Assembly: GCA_932294295.1 (NCBI GenBank)
Contig: OW028580.1
Span: 11,065,374 to 11,129,373, forward strand
Direction: 5' to 3'
DNA length: 64,000 nt
DNA from: Alitta virens
Lineage: Eukaryota; Annelida; Polychaeta; Phyllodocida; Nereididae
Part shown: positions 37,801 to 51,267 of the stretch, one piece after another
How positions within the stretch are numbered: the stretch's first letter is position 1
Layout: every line of letters starts with the position of its first letter
Translations under genes and position numbers: made by a program
The notes under the pieces: model-generated
The model's input: only the letters and a program-made list of their open reading frames with translations
What the model was told of the DNA's origin: nothing
Database searches by the model: none

Positions 37801-38216
37801 TAGTAGGCTCAGGGAACGCCGTTGCACAGTTAAATTAACAAGAGTACACAAAAATGTAGGAAATACATTTATCAGTGAGATGGCAGACTCACAGGCGGCG
37901 CCGATGAAGTAGTAAGTTAGGTCCACTTAGCACAGCCAATGAGAGGCAGAGGACGAAGCGTGCATTATGATAGCCACGTGGGGCACTCGTGCGTAGCAGG
38001 GTCAAGGCCGTTGCAGAAGGCCAGGGTGCTGACAAGAAAACAAACGACAACAAAGCAACACCGAAGTGAAATACACTATAGTAGGCTCATGGAACGATGT
38101 TGCACAGTTAAATTATCAAGAGTACACAAAAATGTAGGAAGTACATTTAGCAGTGAGATGCTAGACTCACAGACCAAGCCGATGAAGTAGTAATTTAGGT
38201 CAACTTAGCACAGCCA
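34884..38216 (+). repeat. 12-monomer HOR copy A2 (3,333 bp)
   Basis: Near-perfect copy of A1. Single-base differences noticed include GGACGCAGCG (34901), GATAGCTACG (36863) and ATGTAGAAAATAC (about 37582). The last two monomers differ: A2 has a CGGGATCAAGG monomer (37661) then a GGGTGCTG monomer (37939), where A1 has GGGTGCTG then GTATCGGGG. One monomer was gained and one lost without changing the 3,333-bp length. Confidence 0.95.
36274..36548 (+). repeat. 275-bp monomer with ATTATTATTAC change (A2)
   Basis: Exact counterpart of 32941 at 3,333 bp, including GGAAGTATATTTA. Confidence 0.95.
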
Positions 38217-40993
38217 AAGAGAGGCACAGGACGAAGCGTGCATTATGATAGCCACGTGGGGCACTCGTGCGTAGCGGGGTCAAGGCCGTTGTAGAGGGCC
38301 AGGATGCTGACAAGAAAACAAACGACAACAACGCAACACCGAAGTGAAATACACCATAGTAGGCTCAGGGAACGATGTTGCACAGTTAAATTATCAAGAG
38401 TACACAAAAATGTAGGAAGTGCATTTAGCAGTGAGATGGCAGACTCACAGGCAGCGCCGATGAAGCAGTAAGTTAGGTCCACTTAGCACAGCCAATGAGA
38501 GGCACAGGACGAAGCGTGCATTATGATAGCCACATGGGGCACTCGTGCGTAGCGGGATCAAGGCCGTTGTAGAGGGCCAGGATGCTGACAAGAAAACAAA
38601 CGACAACAATGAAACACCAAAGTGAAATACTCTATTATAGCGTTTTGGAACGACGTGGCACAGTTAAATTATTAAGAGTACACAAAAATGTAGGAAGTGC
38701 ATTTAGCAGTGAGATGGCAGACTCACAGGCAGCGCCGATGAAGCAGTAAGTTAGGTCCACTTAGCACAGCCAATGAGAGGCAGAGGACGAAGCGTGCATT
38801 ATGATAGCCACGTGGGGCACTCGTGCATAGCGGGATCAAGGCCGTTGTAGAGGGCCAGGATGCTGACAAGAAAACAAACGACAACAACGAAACACCGAAG
38901 TGAAATACTCTATAGTAGGCTCAGGGAACGCCGTTGCACAGTTAAATTAACAAGAGTACACAAAAATGTAGGAAATACATTTATCAGTGAGATGCCAGAC
39001 TCGCAGGCGGCGCCGATGAAGTAGTAAGTTAGGTCCACTTAGCACAGCCAATGAGAGGCAGAGGACGAAGCGTGCATTATGATAGCCACGTGGGGCACTC
39101 GTGCGTAGCAGGGTCAAGGCCGTTGCAGAAGGCCAGGATGCTGACAAGAAAACAAACGACAACAACGCGACACCGAGGTGAAATACTCTATAGTAGGCTC
39201 ATGGAACGTCGTTGCACAGTTAAATTATCAAGAGTACACAAAAATGTAGGAAGTACATTTAGCAGTGAGATGCCAGACTCACAGGCCGCACCGATGAAGT
39301 AGTAAATTAGGTCCACTTAGCAGAGCCAATGAGAGGCAGAGGACGAAGCGTGCATTATGATAGCCACGTGGGGCACTCGTGCGTAGCGGGGTCAAGGCCG
39401 TTGTAGAGGGCCAGGATGCTGACAAGAAAACAAACGACAACAACGCAACACCAAAGTGAAATACTCAATTATAGCGTTTTGGAACAACGTGGCACAGTTA
39501 AATTATCAAGAGTACACAAAAATGTAGGAAGTGCATTTAGCAGTGAGATGGCAGACTCACAGGCAGCGCCGATGAAGCAGTAAGTTAGGTCCACTTAGCA
39601 CAGCCAATGAGAGGCAGAGGACGAAGCGTGCATTATTATTACATGGGGCACTCGTGCGTAGCGGGATCAAGGCCGTTGTAGAGGGCCAGGATGCTGACAA
39701 GAAAACAAACGACAACAACGAAACACCGAAGTGAAATACTCTATAGTAGGCTCAGGGAACGCCGTTGCACAGTTAAATTAACAAGAGTACACAAAAATGT
39801 AGGAAGTATATTTATCAGTGAGATGCCAGACTCACAGGCCGCACCGATGAAGTAGTAAATTAGGTCCACTTAGCAGAGCCAATGAGAGGCAGAGGACGAA
39901 GCGTGCATTATGATAGCCACGTGGGGCACTCGTGCGTAGCGGGGTCAAGGCCGTTGTAGAGGGCCAGGATGCTGACAAGAAAACAAACGACAACAACGCA
40001 ACACCAAAGTGAAATACTCTATTATAGCGTTTTGGAACGACGTGGCACAGTTAAATTATCAAGAGTACACAAAAATGTAGGAAGTGCATTTAGCAGTGAG
40101 ATGGCAGACTCACAGGCAGCGCCGATGAAGCAGTAAGTTAGGTCCACTTAGCACAGCCAATGAGAGGCAGAGGACGAAGCGTGCATTATGATAGCCACGT
40201 GGGGCACTCGTGCATAGCGGGATCAAGACCGTTGTAGAGGGCCAGGATGCTGACAAGAAAACAAACGACAACAACGAAACACCGAAGTGAAATACTCTAT
40301 AGTAGGCTCAGGGAACGCCGTTGCACAGTTAAATTAACAAGAGTACACAAAAATGTAGGAAGTGCATTTAGCAGTGAGATGCTTGACTCACAGGCCACGC
40401 CGATGAAGTAGTAGGTTAGGTCCACTTAGCACAGCCAATGAGAGGCAGAGGACGAAGCGTGCATTATGATAGCCACGTGGGGCACTCGTGCGTAGCAGGG
40501 TCAAGGCCGTTGCAGAAGGCCAGGATGCTGACAAGAAAACAAACGACAACAAAGCAACACAGAAGTGAAATACACTATAGTAGGCTCATGGAACGATGTT
40601 GCACAGTTAAATTATCAAGAGTACACAAAAATGTAGGAAATGCATTTAGCAGTGAGATGCTAGACTCACAGACCAAGCCGATGAAGTAGTAATTTAGGTC
40701 AACTTAGCAGAGCCAAAGAGAGGCACAGGACGAAGCGTGCATTATGATAGCCACGTGGGGCACTCGTGCGTAGCGGGGTCAAGGCCGTTGCAGAGGGCCA
40801 TAATGCAGACAAGAAAACAAACGACAACAACGAAACACCGAAGTGAAATACTCTATAGTAGGCTCAGGGAACGCCGTTGCACAGTTAAATTAACAAGAGT
40901 ACACAAAAATGTAGGAAATACATTTATCAGTGAGATGCCAGACTCACAGGCGGCGCCGATGAAGTAGTAAGTTAGGTCCACTTAGCACAGCCA
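38217..40993 (+). repeat. 12-monomer HOR copy A3, first 10 monomers (2,777 bp)
   Basis: Ten monomers repeat A2 at a 3,333-bp offset. The first begins AAGAGAGGCACAGG instead of GAGAAGCAGAGG because it follows a GACCAAGCC tail. After 40716 the order departs from A1 and A2 and enters the 2,502-bp-offset duplication. Confidence 0.93.
39607..39881 (+). repeat. 275-bp monomer with ATTATTATTAC change (A3)
   Basis: Third copy at 3,333-bp spacing. Its tail was donated to the hybrid monomer at 42106. Confidence 0.95.
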
Positions 40994-41827
40994 ATGAGAG
41001 GCAGAGGACGAAGCGTGCATTATGATAGTCACGTGGGGCACTCATGCGTAGCAGGGTCAAGGCCGTTGCAGAAGGCCAGGATGCTGACAAGAAAACAAAC
41101 GACAACAAAGCAACACCGAAGTGAAATACACTATAGTAGGCTCATGGAACGATGTTGCACAGTTAAATTATCAAGAGTACACAAAAATGTAGGAAGTGCA
41201 TTTAGCAGTGAGATGCTTGACTCACAGGCCACGCCGATGAAGTAGTAGGTTAGGTCCACTTAGCACAGCCAATGAGAGGCAGAGGACGAAGCCTGCATTA
41301 TGATAGCCACGTGGGGCACTCGTGCGTAGCAGGGTCAAGGCCGTTGCAGAAGGCCAGGATGCTGACAAGAAAACAAACGACAACAAAGCAACACCGAAGT
41401 GAAATACACTATAGTAGGCTCATGGAACGATGTTGCACAGTTAAATTATCAAGAGTACACAAAAATGTAGGAAATGCATTTAGCAGTGAGATGCCAGACT
41501 CACAGGCCGCACCGATGAAGTAGTAAATTAGGTCCACTTAGCAGAGCCAATGAGAGGCAGAGGACGAAGCGTGCATTATGATAGCCACGTGGGGCACTCG
41601 TGCATAGCGGGGTCAAGGCCGTTGTAGAGGGCCAGGATGCTGACAAGAAAACAAACGACAACAACGCAACACCAAAGTGAAATACTCTATTATAGCGTTT
41701 TGGAACGACGTGGCACAGTTAAATTATCAAGAGTACACAAAAATGTAGGAAGTGCATTTAGCAGTGAGATGGCAGACTCACAGGCAGCGCCGATGAAGCA
41801 GTAAGTTAGGTCCACTTAGCACAGCCA
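39659..41827 (+). repeat. 2,502-bp-offset duplication, copy 1
   Basis: From the base after GTGCG at 39658 to 41827 the sequence recurs 2,502 bp (nine monomers) to the right. It includes the rare GGAAGTATATTTA, ATCAAGACCG, AACACAGAAG, CCATAATGCAG, GATAGTCACG and CTCATGCG variants in the same order. Confidence 0.9.
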
Positions 41828-44329
41828 ATGAGAGGCACAGGACGAAGCGTGCATTATGATAGCCACATGGGGCACTCGTGCGTAGCGGGATCAAGGCCGT
41901 TGTAGAGGGCCAGGATGCTGACAAGAAAACAAACGACAACAATGAAACACCAAAGTGAAATACTCTATTATAGCGTTTTGGAACGACGTGGCACAGTTAA
42001 ATTATTAAGAGTACACAAAAATGTAGGAAGTGCATTTAGCAGTGAGATGGCAGACTCACAGGCAGCGCCGATGAAGCAGTAAGTTAGGTCCACTTAGCAC
42101 AGCCAATGAGAGGCAGAGGACGAAGCGTGCATTATGATAGCCACGTGGGGCACTCGTGCATAGCGGGATCAAGGCCGTTGTAGAGGGCCAGGATGCTGAC
42201 AAGAAAACAAACGACAACAACGAAACACCGAAGTGAAATACTCTATAGTAGGCTCAGGGAACGCCGTTGCACAGTTAAATTAACAAGAGTACACAAAAAT
42301 GTAGGAAGTATATTTATCAGTGAGATGCCAGACTCACAGGCCGCACCGATGAAGTAGTAAATTAGGTCCACTTAGCAGAGCCAATGAGAGGCAGAGGACG
42401 AAGCGTGCATTATGATAGCCACGTGGGGCACTCGTGCGTAGCGGGGTCAAGGCCGTTGTAGAGGGCCAGGATGCTGACAAGAAAACAAACGACAACAACG
42501 CAACACCAAAGTGAAATACTCTATTATAGCGTTTTGGAACGACGTGGCACAGTTAAATTATCAAGAGTACACAAAAATGTAGGAAGTGCATTTAGCAGTG
42601 AGATGGCAGACTCACAGGCAGCGCCGATGAAGCAGTAAGTTAGGTCCACTTAGCACAGCCAATGAGAGGCAGAGGACGAAGCGTGCATTATGATAGCCAC
42701 GTGGGGCACTCGTGCATAGCGGGATCAAGACCGTTGTAGAGGGCCAGGATGCTGACAAGAAAACAAACGACAACAACGAAACACCGAAGTGAAATACTCT
42801 ATAGTAGGCTCAGGGAACGCCGTTGCACAGTTAAATTAACAAGAGTACACAAAAATGTAGGAAGTGCATTTAGCAGTGAGATGCTTGACTCACAGGCCAC
42901 GCCGATGAAGTAGTAGGTTAGGTCCACTTAGCACAGCCAATAAGAGGCAGAGGACGAAGCGTGCATTATGATAGCCACGTGGGGCACTCGTGCGTAGCAG
43001 GGTCAAGGCCGTTGCAGAAGGCCAGGATGCTGACAAGAAAACAAACGACAACAAAGCAACACAGAAGTGAAATACACTATAGTAGGCTCATGGAACGATG
43101 TTGCACAGTTAAATTATCAAGAGTACACAAAAATGTAGGAAATGCATTTAGCAGTGAGATGCTAGACTCACAGACCAAGCCGATGAAGTAGTAATTTAGG
43201 TCAACTTAGCAGAGCCAAAGAGAGGCACAGGACGAAGCGTGCATTATGATAGCCACGTGGGGCACTCGTGCGTAGCGGGGTCAAGGCCGTTGCAGAGGGC
43301 CATAATGCAGACAAGAAAACAAACGACAACAACGAAACACCGAAGTGAAATACTCTATAGTAGGCTCAGGGAACGCCGTTGCACAGTTAAATTAACAAGA
43401 GTACACAAAAATGTAGGAAATACATTTATCAGTGAGATGCCAGACTCACAGGCGGCGCCGATGAAGTAGTAAGTTAGGTCCACTTAGCACAGCCAATGAG
43501 AGGCAGAGGACGAAGCGTGCATTATGATAGTCACGTGGGGCACTCATGCGTAGCAGGGTCAAGGCCGTTGCAGAAGGCCAGGATGCTGACAAGAAAACAA
43601 ACGACAACAAAGCAACACCGAAGTGAAATACACTATAGTAGGCTCATGGAACGATGTTGCACAGTTAAATTATCAAGAGTACACAAAAATGTAGGAAGTG
43701 CATTTAGCAGTGAGATGCTTGACTCACAGGCCACGCCGATGAAGTAGTAGGTTAGGTCCACTTAGCACAGCCAATGAGAGGCAGAGGACGAAGCCTGCAT
43801 TATGATAGCCACGTGGGGCACTCGTGCGTAGCAGGGTCAAGGCCGTTGCAGAAGGCCAGGATGCTGACAAGAAAACAAACGACAACAAAGCAACACCGAA
43901 GTGAAATACACTATAGTAGGCTCATGGAACGATGTTGCACAGTTAAATTATCAAGAGTACACAAAAATGTAGGAAATGCATTTAGCAGTGAGATGCCAGA
44001 CTCACAGGCCGCACCGATGAAGTAGTAAATTAGGTCCACTTAGCAGAGCCAATGAGAGGCAGAGGACGAAGCGTGCATTATGATAGCCACGTGGGGCACT
44101 CGTGCATAGCGGGGTCAAGGCCGTTGTAGAGGGCCAGGATGCTGACAAGAAAACAAACGACAACAACGCAACACCAAAGTGAAATACTCTATTATAGCGT
44201 TTTGGAACGACGTGGCACAGTTAAATTATCAAGAGTACACAAAAATGTAGGAAGTGCATTTAGCAGTGAGATGGCAGACTCACAGGCAGCGCCGATGAAG
44301 CAGTAAGTTAGGTCCACTTAGCACAGCCA
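40994..44329 (+). repeat. 12 monomers covering most of the 2,502-bp-offset duplication
   Basis: Contains 40994 (GATAGTCACGTGG, CTCATGCG), 41272 (GCCTGCATTATG), 41550 (GCATAGCGGGG) and 41828 (AATGAAACACC), then a second run of the A3-type monomers ending with the same 40994-41550 trio at 43496-44329. The monomer at 42940 has the private change AATAAGAGG. Length is exactly 12 x 278. Confidence 0.9.
42161..44329 (+). repeat. 2,502-bp-offset duplication, copy 2
   Basis: Second copy of the block. Its first monomer (42106) is hybrid: head GTGCATAGCGGGATC as in 38773, tail GGAAGTATATTTATC with GGCCGCACC as in 39607. The exchange therefore lies between about 42161 and 42307. Confidence 0.9.
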
Positions 44330-44885
44330 ATGAGAGGCAGAGGACAAAGCGTGCATTATGATAGCCACGTGGGGCACTCGTGCGTAGCGGGGTCAAGGCC
44401 GTTGCAGAGGGCCATAATGCAGACAAGAAAACAAACGACAACAACGCGACACCGAGGTGAAATACTCTATAGTAGGCTCATGGAACGTCGTTGCACAGTT
44501 AAATTATCAAGAGTACACAAAAATGTAGGAAGTACATTTAGCAGTGAGATGCCAGACTCACAGGCCGCACCGATGAAGTAGTAAATTAGGTCCACTTAGC
44601 AGAGCCAATGAGAGGCAGAGGACGAAGCGTGCATTATGATAGCCACGTGGGGCACTCGTGCGTAGCGGGGTCAAGGCCATTGTAGAGGGCCAGGATGCTG
44701 ACAAGAAAACAAACGACAACAACGCAACACCAAAGTGAAATACTCTATTATAGCGTTTTGGAACAACGTGGCACAGTTGAATTATCAAGAGTACACAAAA
44801 ATGTAGGAAGTGCATTTAGCAGTGAGATGGCAGACTCACAGGCAGCGCCGATGAAGCAGTAAGTTAGGTCCACTTAGCACAGCCA

Positions 44886-45160
44886 ATGAGAGGCTCAGGA
44901 CGAAGCGTGCATTATTATTACATGGGGCACTCGTGCGTAGCGGGATCAAGGCCGTTGTAGAGGGCCAGGATGCTGACAAGAAAACAAACGACAACAACGA
45001 AACACCGAAGTGAAATACTCTATAGTAGGCTCAGGGAACGCCGTTGCACAGTTAAATTAACAAGAGTACACAAAAATGTAGGAAGTACATTTATCAGTGA
45101 GATGCCAGACTCACAGGCCGCACCGATGAAGTAGTAAATTAGGTCCACTTAGCAGAGCCA
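44886..45160 (+). repeat. 275-bp monomer with ATTATTATTAC change (C1)
   Basis: Carries the change together with a private GAGGCTCAGG shared only with 48772. Confidence 0.95.
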
Positions 45161-47384
45161 ATGAGAGGCAGAGGACGAAGCGTGCATTATGATAGCCACG
45201 TGGGGCACTCGTGCGTAGCGGGGTCAAGGCCGTTGTAGAGGGCCAGGATGCTGACAAGAAAACAAACGACAACAACGCAACACCAAAGTGAAATACTCTA
45301 TTATAGCGTTTTGGAACGACGTGGCACAGTTAAATTATCAAGAGTACACAAAAATGTAGGAAGTGCATTTAGCAGTGAGATGGCAGACTCACAGGCAGCG
45401 CCGATGAAGCAGTAAGTTAGGTCCAGATAGCACAGCCAATGAGAGGCAGAGGACGAAGCGTGCATTATGATAGCCACGTGGGGCACTCGTGCATAGCGGG
45501 ATCAAGGCCGTTGTAGAGGGCCAGGATGCTGACAAGAAAACAAACGACAACAACGAAACACCGAAGTGAAATACTCTATAGTAGGCTCAGGGAACGCCAT
45601 TGCACAGTTAAATTAACAAGAGTACACAAAAATGTAGGAAGTGCATTTAGCAGTGAGATGCTTGACTCACAGGCCACGCCGATGAAGTAGTAGGTTAGGT
45701 CCACTTAGCACAGCCAATGAGAGGCAGAGGACGAAGCCTGCATTATGATAGCCACGTGGGGCACTCGTGCGTAGCAGGGTCAAGGCCGTTGCAGAAGGCC
45801 AGGATGCTGACAAGAAAACAAACGACAACAAAGCAACACCGAAGTGAAATACACTATAGTAGGCTCATGGAACGATGTTGCACAGTTAAATTATCAAGAG
45901 TACACAAAAATGTAGGAAATGCATTTAGCAGTGAGATGCTAGACTCACAGACCAAGCCGATGAAGTAGTAATTTAGGTCAACTTAGCAGAGCCAAAGAGA
46001 GGCACAGGACGAAGCGTGCATTATGATAGCCACGTGGGGCACTCGTGCGTAGCGGGGTCAAGGCCGTTGCAGAGGGCCATAATGCAGACAAGAAAACAAA
46101 CGACAACAACGAAACACCGAAGTGAAATACTCTATAGTAGGCTCAGGGAACGCCGTTGCACAGTTAAATTAACAAGAGTACACAAAAATGTAGGAAGTGC
46201 ATTTAGCAGTGAGATGCTTGACTCACAGGCCACGCCGATGAAGTAGTAGGTTAGGTCCACTTAGCACAGCCAATGAGAGGCAGAGGACGAAGCGTGCATT
46301 ATGATAGCCACGTGGGGCACTCGTGCGTAGCAGGGTCAAGGCCGTTGCAGAAGGCCAGGATGCTGACAAGAAAACAAACGACAACAAAGCAACACCGAAG
46401 TGAAATACACTATAGTAGGCTCATGGAACGATGTTGCACAGTTAAATTATCAAGAGTACACAAAAATGTAGGAAATGCATTTAGCAGTGAGATGCTAGAC
46501 TCACAGACCAAGCCGATGAAGTAGTAATTTAGGTCAACTTAGCAGAGCCAAAGAGAGGCACAGGACGAAGCTTGCATTATGATAGCCACGTGGGGCACTC
46601 GTGCGTAGCGGGGTCAAGGCCGTTGCAGAGGGCCATAATGCAGACAAGAAAACAAACGACAACAACGAAACACCGAAGTGAAATACTCTATAGTAGGCTC
46701 AGGGAACGCCGTTGCACAGTTAAATTAACAAGAGTACACAAAAATGTAGGAAATACATTTATCAGTGAGATGCCAGACTCACAGGCGGCGCCGATGAAGT
46801 AGTAAGTTAGGTCCACTTAGCACAGCCAATGAGAGGCAGAGGACGAAGCGTGCATTATGATAGCCACGTGGGGCACTCATGCGTAGCAGGGTCAAGGCCG
46901 TTGCAGAAGGCCAGGATGCTGACAAGAAAACAAACGACAACAAAGCAACACCGAAGTGAAATACACTATAGTAGGCTCATGGAACGATGTTGCACAGTTA
47001 AATTATCAAGAGTACACAAAAATGTAGGAAGTGCATTTAGCAGTGAGATGCTTGACTCACAGGCCACGCCGATGAAGTAGTAGGTTAGGTCCACTTAGCA
47101 CAGCCAATGAGAGCCAGAGGACGAAGCCTGCATTATGATAGCCACGTGGGGCACTCGTGCGTAGCGGGGTCAAGGCCGTTGCAGAGGGCCATAATGCAGA
47201 CAGGAAAACAAACGACAACAACGCAACACCAAAGTGAAATACTCTATTATAGCGTTTTGGAACGACGTGGCACAGTTAAATTATCAAGAGTACACAAAAA
47301 TGTAGGAAGTGCATTTAGCAGTGAGATGGCAGACTCACAGGCAGCGCCGATGAAGCAGTAAGTTAGGTCCACTTAGCACAGCCA

Positions 47385-47659
47385 ATGAGAGGCACAGGAC
47401 GAAGCGTGCATTATGATAGCCACATGGGGCACTCGTGCGTAGCGGGATCAAGGCCGTTGTAGAGGGCCAGGATGACAAGAAAACAAACGACAACAACGAA
47501 ACACCGAAGTGAAATACTCTATAATAGGCTCAGGGAACGCCGTTGCACAGTTAAATTAACAAGAGTACACAAAAATGTAGGAAATACATTTATCAGTGAG
47601 ATGCCAGACTCACAGGCGGCGCCGATGAAGTAGTAAGTTAGGTCCACTTAGCACAGCCA
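47385..47659 (+). repeat. 275-bp monomer lacking 3 bp (CCAGGATGACAAG)
   Basis: GATGCTGACAAG is shortened to GATGACAAG, and CTATAATAGGC replaces CTATAGTAGGC. Only one other copy exists (50993). Confidence 0.93.
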
Positions 47660-48771
47660 ATGAGAGGCAGAGGACGAAGCGTGCATTATGATAGCCACGT
47701 GGGGCACTCGTGCGTAGCAGGGTCAAGGCCGTTGCAGAAGGCCAGGATGCTGACAAGAAAACAAACGACAACAAAGCAACACCGAAGTGAAATACACTAT
47801 AGTAGGCTCATGGAACGATGTTGCACAGTTAAATTATCAAGAGTACACAAAAATGTAGGAAATGCATTTAGCAGTGAGATGCCAGACTCACAGGCCGCAC
47901 CGATGAAGTAGTAAATTAGGTCCACTTAGCAGAGCCAATGAGAGGCAGAGGACGAAGCGTGCATTATGATAGCCACGTGGGGCACTCGTGCATAGCGGGG
48001 TCAAGGCCGTTGTAGAGGGCCAGGATGCTGACAAGAAAACAAACGACAACAACGCAACACCAAAGTGAAATACTCTATTATAGCGTTTTGGAACGACGTG
48101 GCACAGTTAAATTATCAAGAGTACACAAAAATGTAGGAAGTGCATTTAGCAGTGAGATGGCAGACTCACAGGCAGCGCCGATGAAGCAGTAAGTTAGGTC
48201 CACTTAGCACAGCCAATGAGAGGCAGAGGACAAAGCGTGCATTATGATAGCCACGTGGGGCACTCGTGCGTAGCGGGGTCAAGGCCGTTGCAGAGGGCCA
48301 TAATGCAGACAAGAAAACAAACGACAACAACGCGACACCGAGGTGAAATACTCTATAGTAGGCTCATGGAACGTCGTTGCACAGTTAAATTATCAAGAGT
48401 ACACAAAAATGTAGGAAGTACATTTAGCAGTGAGATGCCAGACTCACAGGCCGCACCGATGAAGTAGTAAATTAGGTCCACTTAGCAGAGCCAATGAGAG
48501 GCAGAGGACGAAGCGTGCATTATGATAGCCACGTGGGGCACTCGTGCGTAGCGGGGTCAAGGCCATTGTAGAGGGCCAGGATGCTGACAAGAAAACAAAC
48601 GACAACAACGCAACACCAAAGTGAAATACTCTATTATAGCGTTTTGGAACAACGTGGCACAGTTGAATTATCAAGAGTACACAAAAATGTAGGAAGTGCA
48701 TTTAGCAGTGAGATGGCAGACTCACAGGCAGCGCCGATGAAGCAGTAAGTTAGGTCCACTTAGCACAGCCA

Positions 48772-49046
48772 ATGAGAGGCTCAGGACGAAGCGTGCATTA
48801 TTATTACATGGGGCACTCGTGCGTAGCGGGATCAAGGCCGTTGTAGAGGGCCAGGATGCTGACAAGAAAACAAACGACAACAACGAAACACCGAAGTGAA
48901 ATACTCTATAGTAGGCTCAGGGAACGCCGTTGCACAGTTAAATTAACAAGAGTACACAAAAATGTAGGAAGTACATTTATCAGTGAGATGCCAGACTCAC
49001 AGGCCGCACCGATGAAGTAGTAAATTAGGTCCACTTAGCAGAGCCA
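48772..49046 (+). repeat. 275-bp monomer with ATTATTATTAC change (C2)
   Basis: Counterpart of 44886 at 3,886 bp, sharing GAGGCTCAGG. Confidence 0.95.
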
Positions 49047-50992
49047 ATGAGAGGCAGAGGACGAAGCGTGCATTATGATAGCCACGTGGGGCACTCGTGC
49101 GTAGCGGGGTCAAGGCCGTTGTAGAGGGCCAGGATGCTGACAAGAAAACAAACGACAACAACGCAACACCAAAGTGAAATACTCTATTATAGCGTTTTGG
49201 AACGACGTGGCACAGTTAAATTATCAAGAGTACACAAAAATGTAGGAAGTGCATTTAGCAGTGAGATGGCAGACTCACAGGCAGCGCCGATGAAGCAGTA
49301 AGTTAGGTCCACTTAGCACAGCCAATGAGAGGCAGAGGACGAAGCGTGCATTATGATAGCCACGTGGGGCACTCGTGCATAGCGGGATCAAGGCCGTTGT
49401 AGAGGGCCAGGATGCTGACAAGAAAACAAACGACAACAACGAAACACCGAAGTGAAATACTCTATAGTAGGCTCAGGGAACGCCGTTGCACAGTTAAATT
49501 AACAAGAGTACACAAAAATGTAGGAAGTGCATTTAGCAGTGAGATGCTTGACTCACAGGCCACGCCGATGAAGTAGTAGGTTAGGTCCACTTAGCACAGC
49601 CAATGAGAGGCACAGGACGAAGCCTGCATTATGATAGCCACGTGGGGCACTCGTGCGTAGCAGGGTCAAGGCCGTTGCAGAAGGCCAGGATGCTGACAAG
49701 AAAACAAACGACAACAAAGCAACACCGAAGTGAAATACACTATAGTAGGCTCATGGAACGATGTTGCACAGTTAAATTATCAAGAGTACACAAAAATGTA
49801 GGAAATGCATTTAGCAGTGAGATGCTAGACTCACAGACCAAGCCGATGAAGTAGTAATTTAGGTCAACTTAGCAGAGCCAAAGAGAGGCACAGGACGAAG
49901 CGTGCATTATGATAGCCACGTGGGGCACTCGTGCGTAGCGGGGTCAAGGCCGTTGCAGAGGGCCATAATGCAGACAAGAAAACAAACGACAACAACGAAA
50001 CACCGAAGTGAAATACTCTATAGTAGGCTCAGGGAACGCCGTTGCACAGTTAAATTAACAAGAGTACACAAAAATGTAGGAAATACATTTATCAGTGAGA
50101 TGCCAGACTCACAGGCGGCGCCGATGAAGTAGTAAGTTAGGTCCACTTAGCACAGCCAATGAGAGGCAGAGGACGAAGCGTGCATTATGATAGCCACGTG
50201 GGGCACTCGTGCGTAGCAGGGTCAAGGCCGTTGCAGAAGGCCAGGATGCTGACAAGAAAACAAACGACAACAAAGCAACACCGAAGTGAAATACACTATA
50301 GTAGGCTCATGGAACGATGTTGCACAGTTAAATTATCAAGAGTACACAAAAATGTAGGAAGTGCATTTAGCAGTGAGATGCTTGACTCACAGGCCACGCC
50401 GATGAAGTAGTAGGTTAGGTCCACTTAGCACAGCCAATGAGAGGCAGAGGACGAAGCCTGCATTATGATAGCCACGTGGGGCACTCGTGCGTAGCAGGGT
50501 CAAGGCCGTTGCAGAAGGCCAGGATGCTGACAAGAAAACAAACGACAACAAAGCAACACCGAAGTGAAATACACTATAGTAGGCTCATGGAACGATGTTG
50601 CTCAGTTAAATTATCAAGAGTACACAAAAATGTAGGAAGTGCATTTAGCAGTGAGATGCTAGACTCACAGACCAAGCCGATGAAGTAGTAATTTAGGTCA
50701 ACTTAGCAGAGCCAAAGAGAGGCACAGGACGAAGCGTGCATTATGATAGCCACGTGGGGCACTCGTGCGTAGCGGGGTCAAGGCCGTTGCAGAGGGCCAT
50801 AATGCAGACAGGAAAACAAACGACAACAACGCAACACCAAAGTGAAATACTCTATTATAGCGTTTTGGAACGACGTGGCACAGTTAAATTATCAAGAGTA
50901 CACAAAAATGTAGGAAGTGCATTTAGCAGTGAGATGGCAGACTCACAGGCAGCGCCGATGAAGCAGTAAGTTAGGTCCACTTAGCACAGCCA

Positions 50993-51267
50993 ATGAGAGG
51001 CACAGGACGAAGCGTGCATTATGATAGCCACATGGGGCACTCGTGCGTAGCGGGATCAAGGCCGTTGTAGAGGGCCAGGATGACAAGAAAACAAACGACA
51101 ACAACGAAACACCGAAGTGAAATACTCTATAATAGGCTCAGGGAACGCCGTTGCACAGTTAAATTAACAAGAGTACACAAAAATGTAGGAAATACATTTA
51201 TCAGTGAGATGCCAGACTCACAGGCGGCGCCGATGAAGTAGTAAGTTAGGTCCACTTAGCACAGCCA
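50993..51267 (+). repeat. 275-bp monomer lacking 3 bp (second copy)
   Basis: Counterpart of 47385 at 3,608 bp, with both GATGACAAG and CTATAATAGGC. Confidence 0.93.

Larger units (their letters stand above)
44330..48215 (+). repeat. 14-monomer HOR copy C1 (3,886 bp)
   Basis: Opens with a monomer carrying GGACAAAGCG and CCATAATGCAG. Other markers are GGCCATTG with CAGTTGAATTATC (44608), GAGGCTCAGG (44886), GACAGGAAAAC (47107) and CCAGGATGACAAG (47385). The first six monomers recur at a 3,886-bp offset. Compared with C2 it has two extra monomers, in the run 45995-46828, which alternates CCATAATGCAG and class C monomers. Length is 14 x 278 minus 6. Confidence 0.9.
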
